From contig OY997590.1 in NCBI GenBank assembly GCA_963921825.1, positions 49,307,039 through 49,371,038 on the forward strand: 64,000 nucleotides of DNA, in the 5' to 3' direction. The translations under genes were made by a program, and so were the position numbers. Under the pieces are notes generated by a model. The model was not told where the DNA came from, searched no databases, and saw nothing but the letters and a program-made list of their open reading frames with translations. Below, piece by piece: positions 44,639 to 57,199 of the stretch (position 1 is its first letter; every line of letters starts with the position of its first letter). The stretch is from Erodium maritimum (taxonomy: Eukaryota; Streptophyta; Magnoliopsida; Geraniales; Geraniaceae).

Positions 44639-46330
44639 TGTTAGTCTTAGTGCCCGTAGTTCAATCCTAAATGTCCAAATGTATATATCATCGTTAGCAA
44701 TAAATATTAAAGCGGATTTATATTACTTATGTGTTGGAGTAATATATCGATGTGTGCTCTGATCTATGCCCACAATGCGAATAGAACCATAGATCGAGAT
44801 AGATCACACTCGATGGGTCCCTAGTCAACAAAGCTTCACTAGAAGCGACTAGTATGAAAGATGGCTCTTTATGGCTTACGTTCTGTTAGTCATTCGAATG
44901 GGATTCCGGAGTCTGATCATAGATATCATGTGGGACATGATATTGGACGACCCGCCCTGAATATGTTCCATAGATTAAGTCATGAACATATTCAGTGTCG
45001 TAGCTTGTCATGTATCCTTAGACCAAGGAGTCTAATTTGTGATCGCTATGTAGTCAACAACTGAGTTTGACCTGAGCCTAACGTTTTCCGTAGCAGGGCT
45101 TCCATAACGGCCAGGATTGGCTTGGGGACGGGCTACATGAGTGACACAAAAGACGGCTAAGGGATTTATCCCTCATACTGAGGTATGGGAAAGATATCGG
45201 TTCTCGGCCGCTTGATCGAGAGTGACTGAAAGAATAGCATGGCCATGCACATGATATTGGGTATCATATCTTCAGTCATCTCACATATCAAGGAACAGTG
45301 ATCGAGAATAATAAGGATGACGGCTCTATGCCTTATCTCAATCAGGATATCAGAGATAAAAGGATAATGACAGGGACGACGGAAAGGTTAGAATCGACAG
45401 GGTCGATTCGTTATGCAGTGTCAGGCAATACTAAAGTCTCGTTAGTTGCCACTTAAATAGGATCAAGTAAAATGAGATTTTACGTTGATCTATTGACATG
45501 CATAAACCTAAGGGTCACACCGGAGGATGAAACTCATTGACACATTTATGGAGAATGACCAAAAGGGAGTTGTCTCGGGACATGACCAAAACTGGGTTTT
45601 GGGTCATGTGCCCGTAAGTGAATAGGACTTTACGGATCGAGACAAGGCTTGGAGTCTTGGGATTGATCGCGTCGGATAATGTTAGACATTTCCGGTATGG
45701 AAGGCTTGGAGGGGATGAGCGAATCACGGGACCTCGTTGGAAATGGCCACGGGCCATGTTCCAAGAGGCCCATGAAAGGCCCATGCAACCAAGGCCCATG
45801 GAACTAATTAATCAAGTCTTGATTAATTAGTACTAAGTAAGCAAGACAAGGATTAAGGTGTTGGTGATTCACCACCTAACCCAATCTTGTCTTGCCATAC
45901 TTTGTCCTATTTACACCTTACTTAACACCATACTTGTCCCATGCCTTTAGTTGGACAAGTATGGGTTTTGTTATGTTTAAGTCATCTTTTTCCAACATAA
46001 CAAACACAAGACAAGAATAGGAAACACAACTTCTCTCCCCTTTCCCTTGCAATTTCGGGTTTGGCAAGCTCCCACCTCCATGCTTGTGTTCTTGAGTCCT
46101 CAAAGAGAAGAACTACGTGGATTTGATTCCCATGTGGATACGTAGGCGTCTTGGAGACTCAAGCCAATCATTCGTTACCCGGTGTTCTTGTTTTGGTAAG
46201 AACTAGTGCTGAATTTTTCTCTTGTGAATCCATTCTTTGTTAGTTGTTTCATGGTTTTAATCGTCTCTTGGTTTTCCTTGATTTTCCGCTGAGAATTGGT
46301 TCATCTCCAACCCTACCTCGAGACCCAACA
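44639..46330 (+). repeat. 5' LTR of the + strand copia element
   Basis: Starts TGTTAGTCTTAGTGCCC and ends CTCGAGACCCAACA, followed by a perfect TGGTATCAGAGC primer-binding site. It has the same family, length and ends as the solo LTR at 16,351-18,053 (opposite orientation). Short ORFs within (44,861-45,064 and 45,515-45,799) have counterparts in the solo LTR and are not genes. Confidence 0.93.
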
Positions 46331-46331
46331 G

Positions 46332-46343
46332 TGGTATCAGAGC
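46332..46343 (+). other. Copia primer-binding site
   Basis: TGGTATCAGAGC immediately follows the LTR; it is complementary to the 3' end of initiator tRNA-Met and primes minus-strand DNA synthesis in plant copia elements. Confidence 0.9.
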
Positions 46344-47887
46344 CGTACTACCTTCGGGATTCACAAGACGGTGTTCAAAGTTTCGGTTTTGCTTGAAAGT
46401 TTCGTTTTTGGCATGTTGTTTTGCTAAATTGTTTGATAACATGTTTTAATATCTTGTTTATGGATTTAAAGCATGAAAAATGAATTTTTGAAAAGTTTTT
46501 CAAATCTAGAAATTTTGAAAAAAAATTGATTTTTCGGGTCTCGGGAGCGGGACTCTCGGAGAGCCGAAACCGGGACCGAACGGGGCTCCGTTGGACGGAG
46601 CTAGGCCAAGCATGACCATTGTATGGTTAATATGCCAAGGCTAAACCGTTTTGTTAGTTATGACGAGTTTGGAACCGTCATGACGAACTTGAAGATCAAA
46701 TGTTCAAAAGTTTCATTTTTGAACGGTTTCGATAAACCGAGCATCAAATTTTTTTGAAACTTGGATATTAAATAAAACTGGAAAATCACATGATGTTTGA
46801 TAACATGATTTTTTTATTACACGATGTGTGATGTGATGTTGGCATGGTGCACATTATAGCCCCGAGCTCGTTTTAATTATTTATCGCTTTTCACGGCCTG
46901 CGAGCCGTTAGAGTTAGCGTGTAATTATTCTTTCAAGGTGTGGTCGTCGAACCACTTGTTTGTAATATTTATTTATTTCCGACCTGCGAGTCATGTATTA
47001 AATTGTAATATTTTGCTCAAGACGAAGAAAGGGAGAAAAGGTCATTTGGTGGCTTTTCGGGTGTTGACATCGGCTTGGAGTCGATGGAGCTCAAGAAGCT
47101 AGTGGGAGTTAGTTTAGGGGGATATTATGTGCACATTTATCGCTTTATACTTGTTTTAGTTTATGCATGATTAATTCTATATGTTTTAGAATTGCATGCT
47201 TAACTTTATTTACCGAGCATATCACCTCACATGCAAAGATAAAATTGGAATTTTAATCCTTGTGTGTGAGCCCTTAGAATCGTCATTACATTGGATGTAG
47301 TTGACGGGTTCGAAGGAAGAATTACATTGGATGTAATTTGAGGCATCATTGCATTTGGAATGTAGTTGATGTGCTCATCGCATCTAGGATGTGCCAAAAG
47401 TTTTAAACACAACCGGACAAGTAAAAACGGGTCATGTCCGATACCTCCCAAATTCTCAACACCTTACTACCTCCCAGTCCTATGGGTGTCGTGGGCCTTA
47501 GCGGAGCATCCATGGGAAAGCGGGGTAGTAGGTTTGGACGACATATGTGGGTGTCGTGCGCCTTAGCGGAGCACCTACATAGTGGCGGGTCATAGTTGAA
47601 AATTGGTGGACCGGACTACGATTCTCAGCTAGGGTTGAGCTAGGGTATCAGATAGGGTGAGCCGTGTACTTAAGTACATACCCTAGCCAAGAGTCACATT
47701 GGATGTGATTGGACGGGGTCCTATCTACATAGCTCGATTGAGTGGTGAGCCTTCGTTCAGCTTGATCGAGCGAATCAAGGATCTTGGTTTTAGATTCTAA
47801 AGGTATAGAATCGATTGTTGGTGTTAAAGCTTGATCTTCATAAAATTTATTCAGTTTACTGATTGAATTTTATCTGTTGTAGATCAA
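46344..47887 (+). other. Copia 5' leader with short internal duplications
   Basis: A 1.5-kb untranslated stretch between primer-binding site and gag. It contains repeats of ACATTGGATGTA (47,280-47,400 and 47,696) and two copies of GTGTCGTG-GCCTTAGCGGAGCA (about 47,485 and 47,550). No coding sequence. Confidence 0.6.
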
Positions 47888-50503
47888 ATGGCAAATTTAG
47901 CGAACATTAATAGTTTGTCATTAAAAACCATTCTTGACAGAGTCAAGCTAAATGGGACAAACTATTTGGACTAGTACAGAATTTTGAGGATAGTCCTCAA
48001 GTCTGAACGCAAAGAATATGTCCTTGACAAGGCTGTCTCTAAGACCATATCAGAGTTACATGTAATGTCATTAACTACTGAGAAGAATATATCAGGGATC
48101 TGGGATCCAAGGATATTCTAATGGTCAACAAGGGAATTGGAAGTGGCAAGGGCGGGGCCCATGTGCACTTGGAGGAAATATGAGACACATGAGAATGTCT
48201 GCTTCTACTGCCAATAGCCTGGTCATTGGAACCGGGATTACAGGAAGTTCACGGCTGATTTGAAGAAGGGAAGTGGGGCTGCACCTTCATCAAATAGCCT
48301 GGATGATCTGAACAAGGGTAGTAGGACTGCGCCTTCATTAGGAAACCTGCATGATCTAAGGAAGGGCGGTGGGACCGTGCCTTCATCCGGTATTAACTCT
48401 ATAGAGCTACATCTCTCTACTTCCAAAGATTCATGGGTATTAGATACCAGGACTGAATCTCACACTTGCACTAACATATAGTGGCTGAAAGTAGGAGAGA
48501 TTTGGAAAGCACAAAGTGGACCTCAGAGTTGTGGCAACTGATGTAGGATCCATGAGTCTTGCTTTGCCAAGTGTCCTTGTCTTAGTATGTATAATGTATA
48601 TTGCATACCTACTTTAAGTGGGAATATTATATCTGTATCCGTGTTTGACAAGGAAGGATATAATGTTAATATTGGAAATGGAGTTTTCAATGTTCTATGC
48701 AATGATATGTTTTATACTAGTACTAACTTGGTTGGAGAATTGTACATATTAGATATGGTAATAATGCCTCAAGTTCTACATATTATGTTAATACCAAGAG
48801 GTCTAAATCCAACGATTTAAACCTAACTCTGTTATGGCACTGTCATTTGGGCCGCATAATCAAGAAGTGCCTATCAGCACTTTAGAAGTGCGGGCTTTCA
48901 GGTCCATTCGAATTCCATTCGATCGATAGGTGCAAGGTTTGTTTGATGGGAAAAATGACTAAAGCACCCTTTATCGATCGCGGTGAAAGGGCGGGTGAAT
49001 TATTGGGGCTGATACACTCGAATGTGTGTAGACCAATAAGTTCACTTGCCAGGAGGGGTTTTAGCTACTATATCACATGTACTGATGATTACAGTAAATA
49101 TGGTTATGTCTATTCGGTGAGACATAAGTCTGAAGCTTTTGATAAATTCAAAGAGTTTAAGACTACAGTAGAAAACCAGCTCGACAAAGGTATTAAGGCA
49201 CTTCGATTGGATCGAGGTGGAAAATACTTGACCACAAAGTTATTAGATCATCTAAAAGAGAATGGGACCCTTTTGGAATGGACTCCTCCTGGGACACTGT
49301 AGTTGAAAGGTGTAGCCAAACGGAGAAATCGGACATTGTTAGACAATGGTCTGTTCCATGACTAGTTGGAATGATCTCCCAATCTCTTTCTGGGGTTATG
49401 CTCTAGAGACGACCGCATTCATAGTGAATTGGGCTTCGACGAAGGGTGTGGAAGGGACACCATTTTAAAAATGTTACGGGATGAGGCCCACTGTGTCCTT
49501 CCTAAAGATTTGTGGTTGCGAGGCTTATGTGAAACATTTGGTTTCGACTAAGCTCGAACCAAGATATGAGATATGCACCTTCGTGTGGTATCCCAAAGCA
49601 ACAAGGGGATACTACTTCTACAATCCTAGTGAGAACATGGTGTTCGTCGCTTGGGGTGGGGTCTTTATGGAAAAGGAGTTTAGTTTCCACATACGTCATT
49701 GGAAGGACTATGCATGTCGAAGAAATTCAGGATGGTACAGATCTGTCTAAACCAATTGACAACCTAGTAGAAAGGAGCCAGAGATTGTCGTAGAGTAAGA
49801 ACCAATTCCTGTTACAATTCCAGAAGGTCCAAGGCGATTTGAAAGGATCAATCTTCCACCTCCAAGATATGGTATCCGGAGGTGACAATGAAGTCATGGT
49901 GGATCACGATGATCCAGCCACCTTTCAGGAAGTCGTGGATGGGCCCGACTCCGAGTTATAGCTGGGAGCCATGAGGGAGGAAATGCAATCCATGTCGGAC
50001 AACCGAGTCTGGGAACCGGTTGATTCCATAAATGGTGTGAGGACCATCGGATGCAAATGGATCTTCAAGGTGAAGATGGACATGGACGACAACCCTCTAA
50101 CGTACAAAGCTCAATTGGTGGCGAAAGGTTATAGGCAGATCCAATGGATTGACTATGGGGAAACCTTCTCCCTAGTGGCTATGGTCAAAATCGATCCAAA
50201 TTCTTCTTGACATAACTGCGTATCATAATTACGAGATATGGCAAGTGGATGTCAAAACCGCTTTCCTAAATGGAAATTTGACTGAGTACGTTTGTATGTC
50301 TCGGCCCAAAGGTTTTGACGATCCGAAGAATAAAGGAAAGATTTATAAGTTGTTGAAATCCATTTATGGATTGAAACGAACTTCTCGGATTTGGATCCTT
50401 CGTTTTGATGAAGCTGTAATTGGACTTGGCTTAATCAAGAACGAGGATGAATCTTGCGTTTATAAGAAGGCTAGTGGGAGCAAGATTACCTTTCTGGTTC
50501 TCA
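47888..50503 (+). pseudogene. Copia gag-pol relic
   Basis: ATG at 47,888 (MANLANINSLSLKTIL, KLNGTNYLD, stop, then LRIVLKSERKEYVLD). Gag is internally deleted; a CFYCQ...PGHW knuckle relic lies near 48,198-48,230. Three degenerate ~50-bp repeats (48,262-48,390) follow, then the protease relic DSWVLDTRTESH. Integrase (48,836-49,340) shows CKVCLMGK, a first catalytic position reading Asn (HSNVCRP), the second Asp kept (RLDRGGKYL), and the Glu position reading Lys (GVAKRRNRT). Reverse transcriptase (49,960-50,503) shows GCKWIFKVK, YKAQLVAKGY, VDVKTAFLNGNL and YGLKRTSRIW, and stops at ITFLVL just before the catalytic YVDD. There are many stops and frameshifts. Confidence 0.9.
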
Positions 50504-50932
50504 TTGAAAACTACAAATGCATACCCTTAAGTATGCACGTTTAACCGATGAATACCCTGAAGTTTAAAGTTAACTGATGCATACCCTGAAGTTACGAGTT
50601 GTAACTCAAAACCCCTTATGTCAGCTAAAATGACGAAAATACCCTCAATGATTTTTTTAAAAATAATTTTTTAAAAATATAAATGAAGTGCTTTTTTAAT
50701 TAAAAATGAAGTCATTTAATAAGTAAAAATATATATATAACGAAAGTAATTTTTAAATAATTTTTTTAACATAATTATTGAAGTGTAGTTGGGGGTATTT
50801 TCGTCATTTTAGCTGACGGAGGGGTTTTGAGTTACAACTCGTAACTTCAGGGTATGCATCAGTTAACTTTAAACTTCAGGGTATTCATCGGTTAAATGTG
50901 CATACTTAAGGGTATGCATTTGTAGTTTACCC
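50504..50932. mobile_element. Hairpin MITE with ~140-bp arms
   Basis: Arms 50,508-50,648 and 50,790-50,930 are near-identical inverted copies (CTACAAATGCATACCCTTAA, TACCCTGAAGTTTAAAG, TGACGAAAATACCC). The right end is GTAGTTTACCC, i.e. GGGTAAACTAC, matching the GGG-start of the other long-TIR elements; the left first bases are altered. The AT-rich centre includes ATATATATA. No clean target duplication was found, and it lies at a deletion junction between reverse transcriptase and LTR remnant. Confidence 0.85.
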
Positions 50933-50938
50933 TTTCGG

Positions 50939-51054
50939 TTTTATCTTGTGTATCCAATCTATGGTATTTGATTCATGGTTTTAATGGTCTCTTAGTGTTA
51001 TTTGTTATTCCGTTGCGATTTGGTTCATTTACTACCATACCTCGAGACCCAACA
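50939..51054 (+). repeat. Copia LTR 3'-end remnant
   Basis: The last ~115 bp match the end of the LTR at 46,220-46,330 (CATGGTTTTAAT-GTCTCTT, TGGTTCAT-T, ACCTCGAGACCCAACA). It would be the 3' LTR end of the copia element, the rest being deleted. The following bases do not repeat the GATAC before 44,639, so the pairing is not proven. Confidence 0.75.
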
Positions 51055-51107
51055 ATAGAGACAACTAGAGTATTTATAGACGAATGAGGCATGGTTTGGG
51101 TTGGTTT

Positions 51108-54100
51108 ATTATTTTTTTGAGCATATAGAAAATCTTTATTAATCATCTGAATGGAGAATACAAATGAGGGCGAATGGGAGCAAGTTCCGATCCTCGTAAG
51201 AACAAGCGTAGAACATGTCTCCCTGGCTAGCTAGTAGGCGACTTTGTTCCCTGATCTTTTTACAAAATCGAGATTGGAATCCTTGATTAAAGAGAGGAAT
51301 AGATGTATATCCAGGATAATGTTTCCTTTCGGGGAGAGGGGAATCTTTTTCAGGCGAGTAAGGGTCAATATATTGAGGGCGTTACTACGGATAATGACCT
51401 AAGGCCATAGAAAAGGAAAAAGGCCTGGATAATTATCGAATCCTATGTCCCCGCGATCGTCCCTTTGGCAGCTTCTAAAACCATGCTTCAATCGCAGCGA
51501 CATATGATACACATCCTGATTTGTCGTGTTCCCGGAAGATTTCTCCATCGACATTGATGACCGTATACCCAGAGGGGCTTCTAGATGGTGTCACCTGATG
51601 TAGACGAGCTACGCTTTAGCCTGGGCGGTTGCCTCAGGGTTTCTTGCTATACCTGGATGTGACCATTTGCCTAGATGAATAATTCCACATGAGAAGGGTG
51701 GACCTCATCCCATACCCTAAACGTTTCTACCTTTCTAGATTTCCCATAGTTATATGGCTATATCTGTTGTGCATTCAGGTGTTTGGGTATGTACCCATTG
51801 CTCCCACCAAGTGTTAATAATGAGGGTCTATGGGTTGTCCATGGTTAGGCCAAATCTGGTCCAACAATCCTGAGTGAAAGGATAGTGGAGGAACATGTGG
51901 TCGACTGTTTCCTCCTAAGTATATCATATATGACACATAGGTGACATAGGGATGACATAGTGGTATAGGTTGGCAGCCACCTAGAGGTTACACGTCAAAA
52001 GACGCCATACGAGTATACAGATTTCCTTAAACTTCCACATATATGGCTAGATCGGAGGGTTGTCTAGGTTAAGGATTCACCTAGGCCAAAGTGCCATATA
52101 TCCTGCCTTTGTGGAATAATGACCCTTGGGGTCGTCTACCTAGTACCATGTATCCTTTGTGCATGTGGCTGAAAGAGAAATGGCTAGAATGACTACCAGG
52201 TCCCTCTAGGAGAAGGTTGCCTATATACGGGGGATATCCCAACATCGTGGTGTAATGGGTATTAGTGAGACCACCATGACACCTTCTAGTTCCCATGAGA
52301 GTGTGTGGATATAGGGATCCATGGTTGGTAGACATGGCGTGTGGAGTATATGTGTAGTGCTACCATCTCCCAATGTCCAACGCATCCCTTTGTCTAATTT
52401 GGGCATGGAAAGAACGGATGCTCGTCAAGATATAGGTGGGATTAGAGCCTTGCAATGTTGACTGAAAGTCACCCTCTAGGTAGTATCACGCTTTGACCAG
52501 TCAAGTAACCAATGAAGTGTGTTGGGTGATTAGATTCCATGATTGTTTGCCAAAGAGGGCGGTATTCACATCATGGAGATCCTGGAAAACCATTCCCCCG
52601 ATTTATTTGGGCTGACACAATTTTGTCCAGTCCTTCCATATGATTGGTCGTTTCTTCTTTGCCGATGCCCCCACCAGAAACGAGCTAGAGCTACGTGGAT
52701 CTTGTTAGTGATAGACCGAGGGACCCTGAATATAGACATAACATATGTAGACAAAGATGTCCAAACTGAGCGAATCATTACCTCTCGTCTTGTTGGTGAG
52801 AGGAGTTTACCATCCAAGGAGCGTATTATCTTGATGACCCTGTTCCCCAGATAGGCCAAACTTTGTGTACGGCTCCGAACGATCATATTGGGTATGCCTA
52901 GATACATTGAGGTCTATGGGTTTTCTAGGATTCAAAAAATCTAGGAGCATGCTTGTCGAGTCTGTTGGTCTGTGTTGCTACTGATTAGTGTAGAAGACTT
53001 TTGGGGGATGAGTACTTGTCTTGACCAGTCAAAAAAAGTAGCTACTAAGTCTCTTATACTCGTGTCCTCCTTCATAATTGCTTGGCAGAAAATGTAGTAG
53101 TCATCCGCAAATAACATATGGGGTGATGATGGGATCGCCTTGTGCTACCCGACATCCGTTGATCTTTCCCCCCATTATAATGTCTCAATAAGTCTAGATA
53201 GACCTTACATGCATAAGAGGAAAAGGCACGGTAAGAGCGGGTCTCCTATCGAATGCCCCGTGTTGGGATTATGGATGTTGACGTTTAATTTTTCGAGGCA
53301 ATATGGTAGGAGATAGTTCCCATACATACTATCACGAGTTTCTTCCATTCCTCCGAGAAACCCAGTTTTCGCATCATTGTCAGGATGAATGGCCACTCCA
53401 CCCTGTCATAGTCCTTACTCATATTCAATTTTAATGCCATAAATCTTGTAATCCTTGTGTTTTCCGTCGAAGGTAGTTGATTACTTCAAATGAGACAAAG
53501 ATATTTTCTTAAATAGATCGACCTGGAACAAAAGCTCCATGTGTTAGCGAGATGACATCTAGGAGCACTCATTTGAGGCGATTAGCAAGGACTTTGGAGA
53601 CGATACAGAAGATGACATTACACAATGCGATCGAATGAAGGTCTCTGATTTTTTTTGGTCCAAATACCTTTGGTATGAGTACTATCGTAGTGTCATTTAC
53701 GCCTTGTTCTAGGTCCCCTCCCCCCATGACCTTTTGAACAAATAATGTGAGTACCGGTGCTAGAGTAGACCAATAGTGTTGATAGAACTTCGGATTGAGT
53801 CCATCTAGTTTTGGAACTTTATCCTGACCCATTTGAAAAATAGCCCGAGTCATTTCCTCCACCGTAATATTCGTCGTTAAGGCTTAATTTTGAGGTCTCA
53901 TAATCTTGGGACAGATACGAAGGTCCATGATAAGACGAGAAGCCCCCGAAGTGGTGAATAGTCTCTTAAGGTAGGTTAGAAGAAGCTCATCCATATCGGA
54001 TTCTCATGTAACAGTCCTTCCTTGATCATCTTGTTGGGAACATATTTGATTGACCCGGAGGCGAAAAAAGGCCGCTGCATGAAAGAACTTAGTGTTCTTC

Positions 54101-55850
54101 TCCCCATCTGTGAGCAGTGGTGCTTGGCTCGTTGTTTCCAAAAACTTTCATTTTGGGATAGAGCTGTTTCATATTGGATCTGGAATGCCTCCTTATGGTT
54201 AATCATTTCCCTATCTTTCTAGCCATTGAGAATAGCGATCTGGCGTTGACACCACTTGATATTTTGGAGGGTGGCACGATACACGTTTCAGGCATAGTCA
54301 TGGAAGACCTCCCTGACCCGTGCCGTTATCTCGCTTATACTATCTGTTGTAGGTCCATTCCAACCACCCTGGACGAGTAATCCACAGTCCGGTTCCTGGG
54401 TTCTATTGGACTCAAATATGAATATGGGTTTTCATGAAGTTCGATTAGGTGGGGCCAATGTAAGAAGTAGCGGATAATGATCACATGTTGTAGTGCCGTA
54501 TTCTGAACCCGGAAAGTCGCGATTTCGCTAGCCAGGTCTTCCGAGATCAAGGCCCATTCTAGTCTGGTTTTCATCATACTTTCTCGCCTGATGATCACGG
54601 AACCAAGTAAAGGTGTGTCCTTCCATCAGGACATCAGTTACCCTGATATCTTCCAAGACTTCCTGAAATTGGGCGATAAGGGTATGGTCGTCCTCATCTT
54701 GTTTCTGCTTGGGCCAATATGGCGTTAAAGTCCCCAATGAGGAACCATCGTCTGGTATCCTATTGAGCCGGTCCTCTCAATTCTGACTATATGTTCTCAC
54801 GAAGGCTCTTATTTGGTTCAACATAGACCCTATTTAATCAGATCAGTTCCAATCTCGAGATAATGATCTGATATCAATTTACCGTTGGTATTTGTCTAGG
54901 ATGGTGAGCTTGATGTCCGGTCCCCATAAGAGGGCCAGACCGCCGTTGTGTTCTTTTATTAGTGAAACCCATGTGCCTTCTCAAAATCCTAGATTTCTAC
55001 ATAGAATAATTGTGTTTTTTGTTGGTTGCATGGTTTCAGACAGGTAATTACTTGCGGACGATGCGTATTGATTAGGGCCTTGAGATTTTGTTGATGTTTC
55101 GTGGCTGCGACACCCTGGCAGTTCCATGCCAAAATGCTGATATATTGGCATGTCGGTAGGTCCGGTCCAATCTTTCGTGGTCGGGGAAGGGCGGTGCTGG
55201 TATGTGTGATTGATCCCCTAGAGAAGGAGGTGGTGGTGGAGCGCAATACGCCATTAATGCGGGATCCTCCCTCCGCGGTATCATTGCTCGGGACAAGGAT
55301 AATGGGTAGGTTCTGGTTCATAATCAGATGTGGAAATCCCCCACTTGCATGCTCGACGACTGGTGCGTGCTGAAGAAAGGTTGTGGTGATGGTGTAGTTG
55401 GTTGTCGGGGGAGGACAAGGATGTCCCAAACCACAAATGGTTGTGGTGCCATCAACAAATATTGAGAAAAAGGAACAATAACATAAAAGGAGATAGTGAG
55501 GATTACCTCATGATGCGTTGTAGCTTGGTGGCGAAAGGTCTGAGCGGAGGGGGATGCTTGCACCGATAATGGTAGCATCAGGAGGGTCGGAGGCAGCGAC
55601 AATGGCGAGGGTTGCGCAAAAGGGGGCAACACCGAAGAGATAACACACTAATGGTGAGAACCCGCCTGAGCAGGGAGACGGGACGAAGCCCGGGATTGGT
55701 GAAGGCGAACTCTTCTAAGCCTGTCCTCGACGGTCGATGATTGTGCTTGGGCGTTCAAGATCTCGACCGCAACCCTAGGGCTGATAGTAACGATATATAA
55801 GAGCATTTTCCGTTGAAAGGGCTCCATCAAAACTTTAACACTTAATGTTA
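51108..55850 (-). mobile_element. LINE, decayed, 10-bp TSD
   Basis: Flanked by GGGTTGGTTT at 51,098-51,107 and at 55,851-55,860. The 3' end in its own orientation is TTTTCTATATGCTCAAAAAAA. It covers an ORF1 end, endonuclease, reverse transcriptase and zf-RVT, all broken by stops and frameshifts. It lies in unassigned DNA just past the copia LTR remnant. The 5' end is truncated within ORF1. Confidence 0.85.
51700..55429 (-). pseudogene. LINE ORF2 relic (endonuclease, reverse transcriptase, zf-RVT)
   Basis: Reading the minus strand, ISILAWNCQGVAATKHQQNL (about 55,100-55,160) is the endonuclease start, with LIAQFQEVLEDIRV and GHTFTWFRD (54,590-54,690) further in. Reverse transcriptase shows FQMGQDKVPKLDGLNPKFYQ (53,780-53,850), TTIVLIPKV (about 53,670-53,700) and LFADDYYIFCQ (about 53,085-53,120, the catalytic FADD). 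SLAYLGNRV and PRSITNKIHVALARFWWG (about 52,660-52,720) follow, and zf-RVT (ETVDHMFLHYPFTQDCW) lies near 51,870-51,930. There are many stops and frameshifts, so this is much older than the LINE at 39,068. Confidence 0.85.
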
Positions 55851-55860
55851 GGGTTGGTTT

Positions 55861-55975
55861 CTAGTTTACACCAAATTGTGCCCTTATATTATTTTGTTAA
55901 GATAATTTTATAATTAAAAATTAGTAATGGGTTTAACTTTATTTGTGCATTAAATTATACTTATTTATTCTTCTT
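55861..55975. other. Short AT-rich spacer between LINE copies
   Basis: Continuation of the target DNA interrupted by the LINE at 51,108-55,850. Nothing recognised. Confidence 0.5.
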
Positions 55976-57130
55976 TTTTGAGCAAAACATGTATGTTGGC
56001 ATCCGAAACGTTGATCCTATAATTGAGCGCTCGGTACTACCAGGGATAATTATAGGGGGTGGGTCCCTATTCTAACAGTGAGTTGTGCCGGTGCATGACT
56101 TCCAAGATGCTTTTCCCGTTTCGACTTGAACCGACATGTTTTATCTTGATAGTCGTCCAAGGAATATATCAGGGAAATGAGGAGGTTGAGGAACAAGTAG
56201 GGACCGTTCCATATAGGCCGGGGTGTGGCTCCTTAGGGACACCCCTTGGTGCCCTAAGGTTCTCATGGTGACCAACGAGGCTGCTTTACAGGCCTCGCTT
56301 CTTCCTGGTGGGGCCAAGATCCCTAATAAGGGTGGAGATATTAGGTGCTCTATGCAGGGAACCGTCATAACCATTTGTTCCAACCTGGGAGGTGTGTCCG
56401 GGAGCCAACCCTGGTCGTCTGCTCTGGCCACCCCCCGCTCCTTGATCATCTCATTGGACTCGGAAATAGTAGGAATGTCCTCTCTATTCTCCGATCCCCT
56501 CTAGTTGATGGAGGTTAAGGCGTGTGTCTATTACCACACAGATCCGGAACATCATCATTCTTGCCTGTTGTGTCTCCCATCCATTCCTTGCACCCGACCG
56601 ATGCTTACAAGTTCCTCAACCACTAGCTCTTGTTGATGGATCGGTCTCCATGGTCGGAGACCTTGTGGATGGGGAGTCCTCCCACGCACCCGGTAGGGAG
56701 GTGGGATCGGTTCCTCTGATCTGATCTGATTGGTTCGAGCAGCTCGCAAGCGGTGCAAAGGCATGGTTGGCCTCTAACTGCTCAATAGTAGGAACGCAAC
56801 GACGACTGGGCAACCATGCATGGTCGATCCGTGATGGGGTCCCGACCCTAGAGAGTTTCATCGGTGGGTAGGAAATGAATGGTGGGGTCGGTGCTGTCTT
56901 TCTCTTGGTACCTCCGGATCGACAGAGGGCTCAGGGATGTGTCATGGGCAGAAGATTTTGCATCGAGGGGTAGATCATGGGGTATGGATGTAACGACGAT
57001 GCGTATCAATGGTGGGGGTGCTCCCTGATGATCGGACCTAAGACCCCTATTGTGTTGCCCCACGCATGAGAGGGCTGCACAACATCTTATGAGGGATGAA
57101 CGAAGTCAATGGTAGGGGCAACGAGGTCAT
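55976..57130 (-). mobile_element. LINE copy (minus), same family as 31,569-32,552
   Basis: Starts on the + strand with TTTTTTGAGCAAAACATG, i.e. an A-tailed 3' end on the minus strand. Its first ~300 bp match the plus-strand copy at 32,170-32,533 and the decayed copy at 19,925-20,300. Open frames (56,616-56,861; 56,848-57,063) have no recognised domain; they may be ORF1 C-terminal sequence. The 5' limit is approximate and no target duplication was found. Confidence 0.65.
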
Positions 57131-57199
57131 GGTGAGCGCTGACGAAAATGAAAAATGGGGAAACAAAAAAAGATATGAAAAAAAATCGTAAAAGCCAAT

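Noticed and set aside
45515-45799. 94-codon minus-strand ORF similar to 16,896-17,180
   Set aside because: Same LTR family at both sites. No recognisable protein domain.
50495-50941. 9-bp target duplication around the hairpin MITE at 50,504
   Set aside because: TGGTTCTCA and TTTCGGTTT do not match. The left end is eroded or was lost in the neighbouring deletion.
44634-51059. Target duplication for the + strand copia element
   Set aside because: GATAC before 44,639 is not repeated after 51,054 (ATAGA). The 3' side is rearranged, so I do not claim a TSD.
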